Of a stretch of 64,000 nucleotides of DNA, positions 45,472-55,097 are shown piece by piece. The position numbers and the translations under genes are program-made. The notes under the pieces were generated by a model. The model saw only the letters and a list, made by a program, of their open reading frames with translations, did not search any database and had not been told where the DNA came from. How positions within the stretch are numbered: position 1 is the first letter of the stretch; every line of letters starts with the position of its first letter. The DNA is taken from the NCBI GenBank assembly GCA_019306065.1, contig JAFDMF010000004.1, forward strand, positions 16,189 to 80,188, given 5' to 3'. Source of the stretch: Deltaproteobacteria bacterium. GTDB lineage: Bacteria > Desulfobacterota > Desulfobacteria > Desulfobacterales > JAFDMD01.

Positions 45472-46788
45472 ATGTCAACGGAAGAAAATCTCTCCTCTTT
45501 AAAGCGTCTACGCGAACAATACCTTGCCAAAGGAATAATAAGCGCGTCAGAGCGCTACATATCAAGCGCAAAAGGTTCCCTGCTTACAGATAGCCAAGGA
45601 AAAGAATACATAGATTTTGCAGGCGGCATAGCCGTAATGAACATAGGACATTCCCACCCCAAAGTAGTAGAAGCGCTAAAAAAACAGGCAGAAAAATTTA
45701 CCCATACATGCTTTATGGTAAATCCTTACCAATCTGCCATAAAGCTTGCGGAAAAACTATGTGCGGCAACCCCTGGAAATTTTGCCAAATCTGCATTCTT
45801 TGCAAACAGCGGAGCGGAAGCCGTAGAAAACGCCATAAAAATCGCTCGCTATTATACCAAAAAAAAAGGAATCATAGCCTTTGAAAATGCGTTTCACGGC
45901 AGAACCCTGCTTGCAATGACATTAACCGGCAAAGTCAAACCATACAAATACGGTTTCGGTCCCTTTGCTCCCGAAATATACAAAATACCTTATGCCTATT
46001 GCTACAGATGCCCGTTTAATCTTAAATACCCGGAATGCGATATATATTGCGCCGAAAACCTGAAAGATTTCTTTATAAAAGGAATCGATCCAGAAAATAC
46101 CGCCGCCGTTATAGTCGAACCAATCCAAGGAGAAGGCGGATTTATTACCCCTCCCAAAGAATACTTCCAAAAAATTAAAAAAATCTGCGAAGAAAACAAC
46201 ATCCTGTTTATTGCAGACGAAATACAAACGGGAATCGGCAGAACAGGCAAAATGTTTGCTATGCAACATTATAACGTTATCCCGGATATAACGCTAACCG
46301 CAAAAAGCCTTGCCGCAGGAATGCCGTTAAGCGCAATAGTAGGAAAAAAAGAAATAATAAATTCCGTTCACCCCGCAGGAATCGGAGGAACATACAATGC
46401 AAATCCTCTATCCTGCGAAGCCGCATTGGCGGTATTCGATATAATCGAAACCGAAAACATATTACAACAGGCAAAAGCCCTCGGAGAAAATCTTAAAAGC
46501 CATCTTGAAAACTTAAAAGCCGAATACCAAATAATAGGAGACGTCCGCGGAATAGGCGCAATGATAGCTATGGAACTTGTAAAAGACCGCAAAAAAAAGA
46601 CTCCGGCGCAAGAGGAGGCAAAAGCCCTTACAAAATACTGTTTAGACAAAGGGCTTATACTTTTATCCTGCGGAGTATATGGCAATGTTATAAGATTTTT
46701 AATGCCGCTTACAATCCCCGAACGACTCCTTTCCAAAGGATTGGAAATAATAAAAGAAGGGTTGTCCGAACTCCGCGCCAATGACTAA
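45472..46788 (+). CDS. gabT: Class III aminotransferase, 4-aminobutyrate-type
   Basis: 438 residues. IDFAGGIAVMNIGHSHPKV, NSGAEAVENAIKIARYYT, AFHGRTLLAMTLTGK, EPIQGEGGFITPP and LFIADEIQTGIGRTGKMFA, with the PLP-binding Lys278 in TAKSLAAGMPLSA. The sequence fits GABA or 5-aminovalerate transaminase, but ornithine-type substrates cannot be excluded. GAGGCGG precedes the ATG. It sits upstream of the branched-chain-type ABC transporter, perhaps functionally linked (amino acid use). Confidence 0.88.
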   Translation: MSTEENLSSLKRLREQYLAKGIISASERYISSAKGSLLTDSQGKEYIDFAGGIAVMNIGHSHPKVVEALKKQAEKFTHTCFMVNPYQSAIKLAEKLCAATPGNFAKSAFFANSGAEAVENAIKIARYYTKKKGIIAFENAFHGRTLLAMTLTGKVKPYKYGFGPFAPEIYKIPYAYCYRCPFNLKYPECDIYCAENLKDFFIKGIDPENTAAVIVEPIQGEGGFITPPKEYFQKIKKICEENNILFIADEIQTGIGRTGKMFAMQHYNVIPDITLTAKSLAAGMPLSAIVGKKEIINSVHPAGIGGTYNANPLSCEAALAVFDIIETENILQQAKALGENLKSHLENLKAEYQIIGDVRGIGAMIAMELVKDRKKKTPAQEEAKALTKYCLDKGLILLSCGVYGNVIRFLMPLTIPERLLSKGLEIIKEGLSELRAND

Positions 46789-46851
46789 TCTAAAAAATAA
46801 TTGTCAGCGATTATGAGTTATACTAAAACCATCATAAAGAAGCCTTATCCT

Positions 46852-46879
46852 GTAGAGAGGCTACATTCAGCCTCTCTAC
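46852..46879. repeat. GTAGAGA palindrome with following GTATC motif
   Basis: GTAGAGAGGCT / AGCCTCTCTAC, 11-bp perfect arms around six bases, between the aminotransferase and livK. Followed by CTCTATATCTTTGTATCTAT, as at 4062-4090. Confidence 0.75.
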
Positions 46880-46924
46880 TCTATATCTTTGTATCTATAA
46901 ACATAAATTAAAAGGAGATTATAA

Positions 46925-48169
46925 ATGATTGAAAAAAAAAGTATTAAATTTTTATTTGCGGCAGTTTTGGCATTTATGCTTGCATTCGGGATAAGCGCTC
47001 CGCTTAAAGCCGAAGATACAACCGTAAAAATCGGAAACATAATCCCGCTATCAGGTCCGTCTGCTTCATTAGGCGAACAGGGAAAATATGCCCGTGAAAT
47101 GGCGGTTAAAGAAATCAATGACGCAGGGGGCATAAAATCTTTGGGCGGCGCAAAACTCGAAATGGCGTATGCAGATTCCGAATCAAAGCCCGAAAAAGGA
47201 GTATCCGAAGCAGAACGACTAATAAACACCGAAAAAGTAAACATTCTTACAGGCTGTTGGAATTCGGCGGTTACATATCCGGTAACGGCAGTGGCGGAAA
47301 AATACGGCACGCCCTTTGTAGTTCCCGTATCCGTGTCGGATAAAATTACAGAACAAGGATTTAAAACAGTATTCAGAATAGCCGCAAAAGACAGCTGGTG
47401 GACAAGAGATCAGTTTGCGTTTTTAAAAGACATGGAAAAAGAATTTAACGGTCCCGTTAAAAAACTTGCTTTTGTATATGAAAACGGAGACTGGGGACAA
47501 GGATTTGCCCAGCAATGGAAAAAACTTGCCGAAAAAGGCGGATACGAAGTTGTTTTAGACGAGCCTTATCCCTCTTCGGCTACGGATCTAAGCCCTGTTG
47601 TTCAAAAAATAAAACGCTCCGGAGCGGAAGTTTTAATGCTTGTTTCAAATGCGGCAGACGCAATATTATTAACCAATACCCTTGCAGATTACAAAGTTAA
47701 ACTAAAAGCGATAATTGCAAGCGGGGGCGGACATGCGGATCCTTCCTTTATAAAAGCTACGGGAAACAACGCGTTAAAATATTTCGATATAGTGGAATGG
47801 GAAACAGACATAAACAAACCCGGCGCAAAAGAAGCTAACGAAAAATACAACAAACTTTACAAACAAAATCTCACTGGCGAAGCCGTTGACGCATATCTGG
47901 CAGTATATGTTATAAAAGACGCTTTGGAACGCGCAGGCTCCTTAGAACCGGCAAAAATAAAAGAAGCTTTGGCTGCCACATCTTTAAAAGACGGACCAGG
48001 AATGATAGTAGGATACCCTTCCGTAGAGTTTGATGAAACAGGACAAAACAAAAACGCCGCGCTGGTAATGATACAAATAAACGATATAGGAAACGGACCC
48101 GAACGAATCAGCGTTTGGCCCAAAGAAGCAAGAAGAAAAGGTTATACTCCCGTATTTCCTATGAAATAA
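46925..48169 (+). CDS. livK: Branched-chain amino acid ABC transporter substrate-binding protein
   Basis: 414 residues. A signal peptide occupies residues 1-28 (KFLFAAVLAFMLAFGISAPL, cleavage after KA). The mature part opens with TTVKIGNIIPLSGPSASLGE, the periplasmic binding protein type 1 start, and has VNILTGCWNSAVTYPVTAVAEK. Delivers the ligand to the LivHMGF complex; the ligand may be a branched-chain amino acid, another amino acid or a carboxylate. AAGGAGAT precedes the start. Confidence 0.93.
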   Translation: MIEKKSIKFLFAAVLAFMLAFGISAPLKAEDTTVKIGNIIPLSGPSASLGEQGKYAREMAVKEINDAGGIKSLGGAKLEMAYADSESKPEKGVSEAERLINTEKVNILTGCWNSAVTYPVTAVAEKYGTPFVVPVSVSDKITEQGFKTVFRIAAKDSWWTRDQFAFLKDMEKEFNGPVKKLAFVYENGDWGQGFAQQWKKLAEKGGYEVVLDEPYPSSATDLSPVVQKIKRSGAEVLMLVSNAADAILLTNTLADYKVKLKAIIASGGGHADPSFIKATGNNALKYFDIVEWETDINKPGAKEANEKYNKLYKQNLTGEAVDAYLAVYVIKDALERAGSLEPAKIKEALAATSLKDGPGMIVGYPSVEFDETGQNKNAALVMIQINDIGNGPERISVWPKEARRKGYTPVFPMK

Positions 48170-48177
48170 TAAAGCGA

Positions 48178-48206
48178 CACGAAGAGACGCTATGCGTCTC
48201 TTCGTG
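48178..48206. repeat. Palindrome after livK
   Basis: CACGAAGAGACGC / GCGTCTCTTCGTG, 13-bp perfect arms around three bases, followed by AGATACAAAGATACAT. Related to the 1757 palindrome through the GAGACG core. Could attenuate transcription so that livK is made in excess over livHMGF. Confidence 0.75.
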
Positions 48207-48257
48207 AGATACAAAGATACATGGCCAGATAAGAGAAACGCCTATTATTCAAAAAGT

Positions 48258-48323
48258 TAATCATAAAAAAAGAATAATAAAATTTCGCCGGATAACAAAA
48301 TAATTTATTATCCGGCGAAATTT
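48258..48323. repeat. Inverted-repeat element upstream of livH
   Basis: AAATTTCGCCGGATAA / TTATCCGGCGAAATTT, 16-bp perfect arms around 12 bases, starting 13 bases upstream of the livH ATG. The left flank AATCATAAAAAAAGAATAAT matches the element before ispF (18081). Confidence 0.85.
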
Positions 48324-48336
48324 AAAGAGGAACCCT

Positions 48337-49224
48337 ATGATATACCTTATAGAAGACATAATAAACGGAATCTTAATGGGGTCAATATACGGACTTACCG
48401 CTTTAGGCTTAACCGTTATATTCGGCGTTCTTAAAGTAATAAACTTTGCCCACGGCTCCTTGCTTATGGTAGGAATGTATGTTGCATACTGGATAATAAC
48501 CGCAACAGGAATACACCCCTACATAGCCCTTTTTATAGCCGCGCCGATAATGTTTTTTTTCGGCTATTATCTGCAAGACATAATAATAAAGCCGATATTC
48601 AAAGCGGAAAAAAATGTCCGCGAACCTATAACCGTTATAATAGTTACAACAGGTTTATGGTATATATTAGATAACCTTACCTTACTCATCTTCGGCCCCC
48701 AATACCGCTCCATACAAGATAACGCATTAAAAGGCGCTATGCTGGAAATAGGCGAAATATTTATATCCGTTCCGAAACTTTGCGGCGCAATTACCGCAGT
48801 AATTACGGCTCTTGCAATATACCTCTTTTTTCAAAAAACAAAAACAGGCAGAGCCGTACGCGCAACATCTATAGACAGAGAAACCGCAAGCCTTATGGGA
48901 ATAAACCAATACAAAATATACAACATTGCCTTTGGAATAGGAACCGCTGCGGCAGGAATTGCGGCTGTAACCCTTGTTCCGTTTTATAACATATTTCCTA
49001 CCGTAGGAGTTCTATTTGACATAAAAGGCTTTATAATAGTGGTATTAGGAGGATTAGGCAGCATACTCGGAGCTATGCTCGGAGGAATAATAATCGGGCT
49101 TATAGAATCGGTAGGGCCGCAATTTATGTCCAGCACTTGGACAGAAGCAATAGTATATGGACTGTTTCTTCTTGTTCTATTTATAAAACCCTCCGGATTA
49201 TTCGGTATAAAACAGGATTGGTAA
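48337..49224 (+). CDS. livH: Branched-chain amino acid ABC permease LivH
   Basis: 295 residues, about eight transmembrane segments. GSIYGLTALGLTVIFGVLKV at residues 16-35, INFAHGSLLMVGMY, and VVLGGLGSILGAMLGGIIIG near the C-terminus are the LivH hallmarks. Inner-membrane half of the transporter; livM follows six bases after the stop. Confidence 0.95.
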   Translation: MIYLIEDIINGILMGSIYGLTALGLTVIFGVLKVINFAHGSLLMVGMYVAYWIITATGIHPYIALFIAAPIMFFFGYYLQDIIIKPIFKAEKNVREPITVIIVTTGLWYILDNLTLLIFGPQYRSIQDNALKGAMLEIGEIFISVPKLCGAITAVITALAIYLFFQKTKTGRAVRATSIDRETASLMGINQYKIYNIAFGIGTAAAGIAAVTLVPFYNIFPTVGVLFDIKGFIIVVLGGLGSILGAMLGGIIIGLIESVGPQFMSSTWTEAIVYGLFLLVLFIKPSGLFGIKQDW

Positions 49225-49230
49225 ACAATA

Positions 49231-50232
49231 ATGACAAAAGAAAAAATAAATAAAACAGCGTTAATACTTTTTCTATTTATAGCTTTTACAATTCCGCTTT
49301 TTGTCCGAAGCGCCACATATCTACATATATTAATACTTCTTTATTTTTATGCATATCTAACTACAAGCTGGAACCTTGTAGGCGGATTCGCCGGCGTTCT
49401 TCCGCTGGGGCATTCCGTATTTGTAGGAATAGGCGCATACACATCTACAATCCTGTCTCTTCAATACGGTATAAGCCCTTGGATAGGAATGATTGCAGGC
49501 GCTTTTATAGCCCTTATACTCGGAGTTATAATAGCCCTGCCTACCCTTAAAATGAGAGGCGCATACTTTGCGCTTGCCACCATAGCCTTCGGAGAAGGCA
49601 TAAGGGTAATGGTAGAAAACATCAACAATATAGGCCCGTTAAACATAAACGGGCCCCGCGGCATACAAATACCGCCGACAAATACAGGCTTTTTCAACTT
49701 CATGTTTGCCGGAAAAGAGCCATACTATTACATAATATTAATAATGTTGATACTGGTTTTGACTTTAACCTTTTTAATATCCCGCTCAAAACTCGGATAT
49801 TATCTTAATGCCGGAGGCGAAGAGCCGGAGGCGGCAATGGCGCTTGGAATAAACGTTGCAAAAGCAAGATTAACCGCAATGGCGATAAGCTCCTTTCTTA
49901 CCGCTTTGGCAGGAACATTTTATGCTCAATTCACCCTTTACATACATCCAAAAAGCGTATTTTCATTAGATCTTTCTTTTGAAATAGCCTTTATTGCGCT
50001 TATAGGCGGACGAGGCTCGGTTGCAGGACCTATAATCGGAGCGCTTCTTCTAAGACCGGTAAGCGATCTGTCCCGAATATACTTCGGAAGCCATCTGCCC
50101 GGACTTCACTTAATAATATTCGGAGCCGTCTTAATACTTGTAATGTTATATCAACCGAGAGGCTTACAAGAACCGTTAAGCAGAATATATAACAGAATAA
50201 TAGAAAAAAAAATTTTAAAAACCGATAAATAG
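49231..50232 (+). CDS. livM: Branched-chain amino acid ABC permease LivM
   Basis: 333 residues, about nine transmembrane segments. TTSWNLVGGFAGVLPLGHSV, GAYTSTILSLQYGI, LKMRGAYFALATIAFGEGIR and LIGGRGSVAGPIIGA are LivM landmarks. Forms the channel with LivH. Confidence 0.95.
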   Translation: MTKEKINKTALILFLFIAFTIPLFVRSATYLHILILLYFYAYLTTSWNLVGGFAGVLPLGHSVFVGIGAYTSTILSLQYGISPWIGMIAGAFIALILGVIIALPTLKMRGAYFALATIAFGEGIRVMVENINNIGPLNINGPRGIQIPPTNTGFFNFMFAGKEPYYYIILIMLILVLTLTFLISRSKLGYYLNAGGEEPEAAMALGINVAKARLTAMAISSFLTALAGTFYAQFTLYIHPKSVFSLDLSFEIAFIALIGGRGSVAGPIIGALLLRPVSDLSRIYFGSHLPGLHLIIFGAVLILVMLYQPRGLQEPLSRIYNRIIEKKILKTDK

Positions 50233-50320
50233 ACGCAAAACCGCAAACGGGAGAAGTAAACAAACTCGGACAGCTCCGAACGAAATATAAACAGACAAAA
50301 ACTTTTATAAGAGGCTGTAA

Positions 50321-51046
50321 ATGAACATCCTTAAACTTCAAAACATAACAATGGATTTCGGAGGGCTTAGAGCCGTTAACTCCTTAAACATAATAATAAA
50401 ACAAGGAGAAATACTTGCCTTAATAGGACCTAACGGGGCAGGCAAATCTACGGTTTTTAACTGTATTGCAGGAGTTTATAAACCTACTGCCGGCGAAATA
50501 TACTTTAAAAATAAAAAAATAGACAGACAAAAACCCTGGAATCTATGTAAAACAGGGCTGGCAAGAACATTTCAAATAGTAAAACCGTTTACATCCAAAA
50601 CCGTGTTATACAACGTTATGACTGCAACATTCTTAAAAACTTCAAGCATCAAAACCGCCGAAAAAAAAGCGCTTGATATACTTCAACTCTTCAACTTTGC
50701 AGATAAAAAAGATGTAAAGGCAGGAAATTTAACAATTGCAGACCTAAAACGTCTCGAAATAGCGCGGGCTATGGCAACCGAGCCGAAACTCCTTTTATTA
50801 GACGAAGTAATGGCAGGTTTAAGGCCATCTGAAGTAGATGATATGGTATCTGTAATAAAACAGGTTAGAGACAGCGGAGTTACAATATTTGTTATAGAAC
50901 ACATAATGCGAGCAATAATGGCGCTTTCCGACAACATAGTAGTAATACAATTCGGCAAAAAAATAGCGCAAGGACTGCCTGCAGAAATAGCAAAGGATGA
51001 AAAAGTTATAAAAGCATATCTCGGAGATGATTATGAGCTTTCTTAA
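50321..51046 (+). CDS. livG: Branched-chain amino acid ABC ATP-binding protein LivG
   Basis: 241 residues. Walker A GPNGAGKST at about residues 36-44, LARTFQIVKPF (Q-loop), LTIADLKRLEIARAMA in place of the usual LSGGQ-type signature context, and Walker B LLLLDEVMAGL, H-loop EHIMRAIM. LivG-type ATPases often have a degenerate signature. Ends with an overlap into livF. Confidence 0.95.
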   Translation: MNILKLQNITMDFGGLRAVNSLNIIIKQGEILALIGPNGAGKSTVFNCIAGVYKPTAGEIYFKNKKIDRQKPWNLCKTGLARTFQIVKPFTSKTVLYNVMTATFLKTSSIKTAEKKALDILQLFNFADKKDVKAGNLTIADLKRLEIARAMATEPKLLLLDEVMAGLRPSEVDDMVSVIKQVRDSGVTIFVIEHIMRAIMALSDNIVVIQFGKKIAQGLPAEIAKDEKVIKAYLGDDYELS

Positions 51047-51743
51047 AATAGATAAAATAAACGTTTATTACGGCGATATTCAAGTTATATTTAATCTCTC
51101 TTTAACCGTTGAAAAAGGAGAGGTTGTTAGCATAGTAGGCGGAAACGGCGCAGGCAAATCTACCCTGCTAAGAACAATTTCCGGCTTGCTGTTTCCTACT
51201 TCCGGCCAGATAAGTTTTGAAAACCAAAAAATAAATTCCAAACAGCCAGAAAAAATAGTTGACTATGGAATAATACATGTTCCCGAAGGTAGAAAACTAT
51301 TTTCTTTAATGACAGTAAAAGAAAACCTAATTATAGGCGCATACAACAAAAGAGCCGAAACAAAAATTGCCGAAACCATTGATAACGTATATCAACTTTT
51401 TCCCAGACTCAAAGAAAGAGAAAATCAGCTTGCAATGACCCTGTCCGGCGGCGAACAACAAATGGCGGCAATAGGACGAGGAATAATGGCTCATCCCAAA
51501 ATATTAATGTTAGACGAGCCATCGCTCGGTTTAGCGCCGATACTAATGAAAGATATATTTGCCGCAATACGCAAAATTGCAGATCTCGGAACAACCGTTC
51601 TTCTTGTAGAACAGGACGTAAAAAATTCGTTGAGTTTAAGCGACCGCGCTTATGTTTTGGAACACGGGCAGGTTGTTATGGAAGGCTCCGGCAAAGAACT
51701 TTTAAAAAATCCCCATATAAAAGAGGCGTATTTGGGAATGTAA
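51033..51743 (+). CDS. livF: Branched-chain amino acid ABC ATP-binding protein LivF
   Basis: 236 residues from the ATG at 51033 (GGAGATG upstream; another in-frame ATG lies six bases earlier). Walker A GGNGAGKST, VPEGRKLFSLMTVKENL, signature TLSGGEQQMAAIGRGIM, Walker B ILMLDEPSLGLAP, LLVEQDV H-loop region without His as usual for LivF. Overlaps the livG end by 14 bases, the last gene of the liv operon. Confidence 0.95.
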   Translation: MSFLKIDKINVYYGDIQVIFNLSLTVEKGEVVSIVGGNGAGKSTLLRTISGLLFPTSGQISFENQKINSKQPEKIVDYGIIHVPEGRKLFSLMTVKENLIIGAYNKRAETKIAETIDNVYQLFPRLKERENQLAMTLSGGEQQMAAIGRGIMAHPKILMLDEPSLGLAPILMKDIFAAIRKIADLGTTVLLVEQDVKNSLSLSDRAYVLEHGQVVMEGSGKELLKNPHIKEAYLGM

Positions 51744-51845
51744 AAAACAGAGCTTGGATTTTGAATAACCTCCGGAAACTCCGGCAATAAAACTTCCGAA
51801 CAGATAATCTCTTCCAAGGCTTACTCCTTTGGTATTTGTAATTAT

Positions 51846-52643
51846 ATGAATAATGATAGAATAAAAATAAATTTGGAAAAGCTTTACGCCCTTTATAATA
51901 AAAAAGAATATGTCCATCCGGATCCTTTGGAATTTTTATATTGTTATAAGGATGTAAAAGACAGAGAGATAGTAGCATTAATAGCTTCGGCTCTTGCCTA
52001 CGGAAATGTAAAACAGATATTAAAAAGCGTTTCAAAAGCGCTTGAGCCTATGGCGCCGTCTCCAAGTATTTTTTTAAAAAACGCAAGCTGCGATTTTTTG
52101 GAAAAAACTTATGGAAATTTCAAACACAGATTTGCGGACGGAAAAAGTTTTGCGGCTCTTCTTTTCGGAATTAAAGGGGTAATAGAAAAGTTCGGCTCTT
52201 TAAACCAATGTTTTTGCGAAGGAATGGACGATAAAGAGTTTGCTATTGTTAAAGGAATGAGTTTTTTAGCGCGTAATTTAAACGCACAAAAAAATAAGCC
52301 CGGACATCTTATACCTTTGCCGGAAAAAGGAAGCGCATGTAAAAGAATGAATCTTTTTTTACGCTGGATGGTAAGAAAAGACGCTGTTGATCCGGGCGGA
52401 TGGATTGGTATTTTGCCGTCTGCGCTTATAATTCCGCTTGATACTCATATGCGCAATATTTCTCTTTTACTCGGCTTTACAAAAAGAAAAACCGCAGATA
52501 TTAAAACCGCTTTTGAAATAACTTCTGTTTTTAAAGCAATAAATCCGAAAGACCCTGTTAAATACGACTTTGCTTTAACGCGGTTTGGAATAAGAGATGA
52601 TATGAGCATTAAAGAACTATTCGATTTCTACGATACAAAGTAA
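51846..52643 (+). CDS. TIGR02757 (DUF2400) family protein
   Basis: 265 residues. PDPLEFLYCYKDVKDREIVALIASALAYGNVKQI-type start (residues 25-57), FKHRFADGKSFAAL, and LFLRWMVRKDAVDPGGW with PLDTHMRNISLLLGF near the C-terminus identify the family, which has a fold related to helix-hairpin-helix DNA glycosylases. Function is unknown. AAAAT-rich leader without a strong ribosome-binding site. Probably independent of liv. Confidence 0.88.
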   Translation: MNNDRIKINLEKLYALYNKKEYVHPDPLEFLYCYKDVKDREIVALIASALAYGNVKQILKSVSKALEPMAPSPSIFLKNASCDFLEKTYGNFKHRFADGKSFAALLFGIKGVIEKFGSLNQCFCEGMDDKEFAIVKGMSFLARNLNAQKNKPGHLIPLPEKGSACKRMNLFLRWMVRKDAVDPGGWIGILPSALIIPLDTHMRNISLLLGFTKRKTADIKTAFEITSVFKAINPKDPVKYDFALTRFGIRDDMSIKELFDFYDTK

Positions 52644-52645
52644 AA

Positions 52646-52860
52646 AAGATACAAAGAGGCAAGAGGCCATCTCTGTATCGCGCCAATGGGTCATTGTAAC
52701 ATTGTAATCGTTGCAAATGGGCTAAAAGGGACATAAAATTTGTTAATCCGATAAACATTATGTCAAAGAACGGGACAAAGCTTTGTATCTCTGTATCTTT
52801 ACTCAAAATATTTCGAGGATTAAAATTTTTTTTCAACGCAGAAAACGGGCAAAATACGAA
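52646..52860. repeat. Composite repeat block between TIGR02757 and sucD
   Basis: AAAGATACAAAG (left) and CTTTGTATCTCTGTATCTTT (52781-52800) form the ends of an inverted region of about 155 bases. Then comes GAGGATTAAAATTTTTTTTC and CAGAAAACGGGCAAAATACG, the latter shared with 18147 and 30212. A patchwork of several of the dispersed families. Confidence 0.6.
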
Positions 52861-52861
52861 G

Positions 52862-53743
52862 TTATACGGCGAACCGGAAAACTTCGGCGCATAACTCGCC
52901 AAATGTTCCCAAATTTTCGCATACATTGATTCCGGCTCTTTTCATAGCCGTAATTTTACCTGTTGCGGTTCCGCTTCCACCGCTTATTATAGCCCCTGCA
53001 TGCCCCATGCGTCTTCCGGCAGGAGCCGTAAGCCCTGCAATAAACCCTACTACATGCTTTGTTACATAAGAGGATATAAACTCGGCAGCCTGTTCTTCGG
53101 CGCTTCCGCCTATTTCGCCTACCATAACTATACCTTTTGTATCCGGATCTTTTTGAAAGGCTTTTAAACAATCTATAAAATTGGTTCCGTTAACGGGGTC
53201 GCCGCCTATGCCTATGCAGGTGGTCTGCCCGATTCCTTTAAGGGTTAATTGATATACCGCCTCGTAGGTTAAGGTTCCAGAACGTGATATTACTCCTATA
53301 GGACCGCCGGCAGTATGAATCGGAGCTGGCATAATTCCTATTTTGCATTCTCCGGGGGTAATAATACCGGGGCAGTTAGGACCTATTAAACGGGTATTTT
53401 TATCTTTTAAAAAACCTTTTACCCTCATCATATCGGCTATGGGAATTCCTTCGGTAATGGCAACAATCATTTCAATTCCCGCATCCGCCGCCTCCATTAT
53501 TGCATCTGCGGCAAACTGCGGAGGAACAAAAATTAAGCTGCAATCCGCTTTTGTATTGAATACCGCCTCGGCTACCGTATTAAATACGGGTATGTTATCG
53601 GCATTCTGTCCTCCTTTTCCGGGGGTAACTCCGGCAACAATTTTTGTTCCGTAGCTTACGCACTGAGCCGTATGGAAACGCCCTTCTTTTCCGGTAATGC
53701 CCTGAACAACAACTTTTGTATTTTTATTTACGAATATGCTCAA
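52862..53743 (-). CDS. sucD: Succinyl-CoA synthetase alpha subunit
   Basis: 293 residues. Rossmann-type CoA-binding half with [16 protein letters not shown] and [36 protein letters not shown]; phospho-histidine in [14 protein letters not shown]. Works with SucC as the TCA-cycle step forming succinate and ATP/GTP, or in reverse. Its start overlaps the 3' end of sucC. Confidence 0.97.
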   Translation of the reverse strand: MSIFVNKNTKVVVQGITGKEGRFHTAQCVSYGTKIVAGVTPGKGGQNADNIPVFNTVAEAVFNTKADCSLIFVPPQFAADAIMEAADAGIEMIVAITEGIPIADMMRVKGFLKDKNTRLIGPNCPGIITPGECKIGIMPAPIHTAGGPIGVISRSGTLTYEAVYQLTLKGIGQTTCIGIGGDPVNGTNFIDCLKAFQKDPDTKGIVMVGEIGGSAEEQAAEFISSYVTKHVVGFIAGLTAPAGRRMGHAGAIISGGSGTATGKITAMKRAGINVCENLGTFGELCAEVFRFAV

Positions 53744-54926
53744 TTGGTTTTCCTCCGTTTAAGTTTCCGTTCGCTATACTGCCGACTTTTTGCGCCGCAT
53801 CTTTAATATCTACTGCGGTAATGAGATCAAGACCGGAATCCGCCAAAATTTTTCTCCCTTCCGCAACGTTGGTTCCTTCCATACGCACAACTACCGGAAT
53901 ATTTATATCGCTTTTTTTTGCCGCTTCAACAACGCCGGATGCAAGAACATCGCATCGCAAAATACCGCCGAATATATTTATTAATATTCCTTTTACTTTG
54001 GAATCTCTTAAGATGATTCTAAAACCGTTTTCTATCATTACGGCATTGGCTCCGCCCCCTACGTCTAAAAAATTCGCAGGTTCCGCTCCGGCTTGTTTTA
54101 TAATATCCATAGTAGCCATAGCCAAACCAGCGCCGTTTACCATGTTTCCTATATTTCCATCGAGATTGATATAGTTAAGCCCGTATTTGGAAGCCTCTAC
54201 TTCCAAAGGGTCTTCTTCGTCTATATCTCGAAATTCCAGAATGTCTTTATGCCTAAAAAGGGCGTTATCGTCAAAATCCACTTTAGCGTCTAATGCCATT
54301 ACATTATTTTCTTTTGTAATCACAAGCGGATTGATCTCTACCAGCGAGCAGTCGTAATCCGTAAAAAAATTGAATAACCCTTTTAAAAGCCCGAAAAACT
54401 CTTTAATACAATCTGCCGAAATATTAAGCCCGAAAGCAACTTGTCTTAAATGATACGACTGTATCCCTATTAACGGATCCACATATACCTTAATAAGTTT
54501 TTCAGGCGTTCCTTCCGCTACCGCTTCTATATCCATACCTCCGGCTTCGCTCGCTATTATAAGGTTTTTTCCGGTAGCCCTGTCCGGCAGAACGCTTAGG
54601 TACAACTCTTTTTCAATGTTAAGCCCTTGTTCTACCAAAACCTTTTTAACAATTCTTCCTTCCGCCCCTGTCTGACGGGTTAGCAAATTCATACCTATAA
54701 TATGCGCTGCCGTCTCTTTTACTTCGGCTTCGGAATTTGCAAGCTTTACCCCGCCCCCTTTTCCTCTGCCGCCGGCGTGTATCTGCGCCTTTATAACAAC
54801 AGGATATTCGCCCAATTCTTTTGCCGCCAAAACAGCCTCTTCCGACGTAAAAGCTACTTTGCCTTTCGGAATAGGTATATTATATTTCCGAAACAATTCT
54901 TTTGCCTGATATTCATGAATCTTCAT
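53724..54926 (-). CDS. sucC: Succinyl-CoA synthetase beta subunit
   Basis: 400 residues. ATP-grasp start [22 protein letters not shown] (lead part), [29 protein letters not shown], and LDVGGGAN with [27 protein letters not shown]. First gene of the sucCD pair, whose coding regions overlap by 20 bases. AAGGGGG upstream of the ATG is the ribosome-binding site. Confidence 0.97.
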   Translation of the reverse strand: MKIHEYQAKELFRKYNIPIPKGKVAFTSEEAVLAAKELGEYPVVIKAQIHAGGRGKGGGVKLANSEAEVKETAAHIIGMNLLTRQTGAEGRIVKKVLVEQGLNIEKELYLSVLPDRATGKNLIIASEAGGMDIEAVAEGTPEKLIKVYVDPLIGIQSYHLRQVAFGLNISADCIKEFFGLLKGLFNFFTDYDCSLVEINPLVITKENNVMALDAKVDFDDNALFRHKDILEFRDIDEEDPLEVEASKYGLNYINLDGNIGNMVNGAGLAMATMDIIKQAGAEPANFLDVGGGANAVMIENGFRIILRDSKVKGILINIFGGILRCDVLASGVVEAAKKSDINIPVVVRMEGTNVAEGRKILADSGLDLITAVDIKDAAQKVGSIANGNLNGGKPIEHIRK

Positions 54927-55097
54927 TATATATTATTTCCCCCTTTCTTATTTCTCAGTCGGGTCAAATAACAGGTTTTATCTTTTATGACAAAATATTT
55001 TCTTAATTAATATCAGAAAAATATGCTATGTAACCTCTACCCTTTTATATTTCGTCTTTTTTTAATCTGCTTTTGACAATTTGTTTTTTATAGCATT

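Noticed and set aside
45922..46269. Minus-strand frames within the aminotransferase
   Set aside because: Antisense of conserved PLP-enzyme motifs; no independent evidence.
54030..54060. Possible second FadR-like site near sucC
   Set aside because: I looked upstream of sucC, fadR and the acyl-CoA ligase for TGGT..GACC palindromes and saw none convincing; short partial matches occur by chance in the coding regions.
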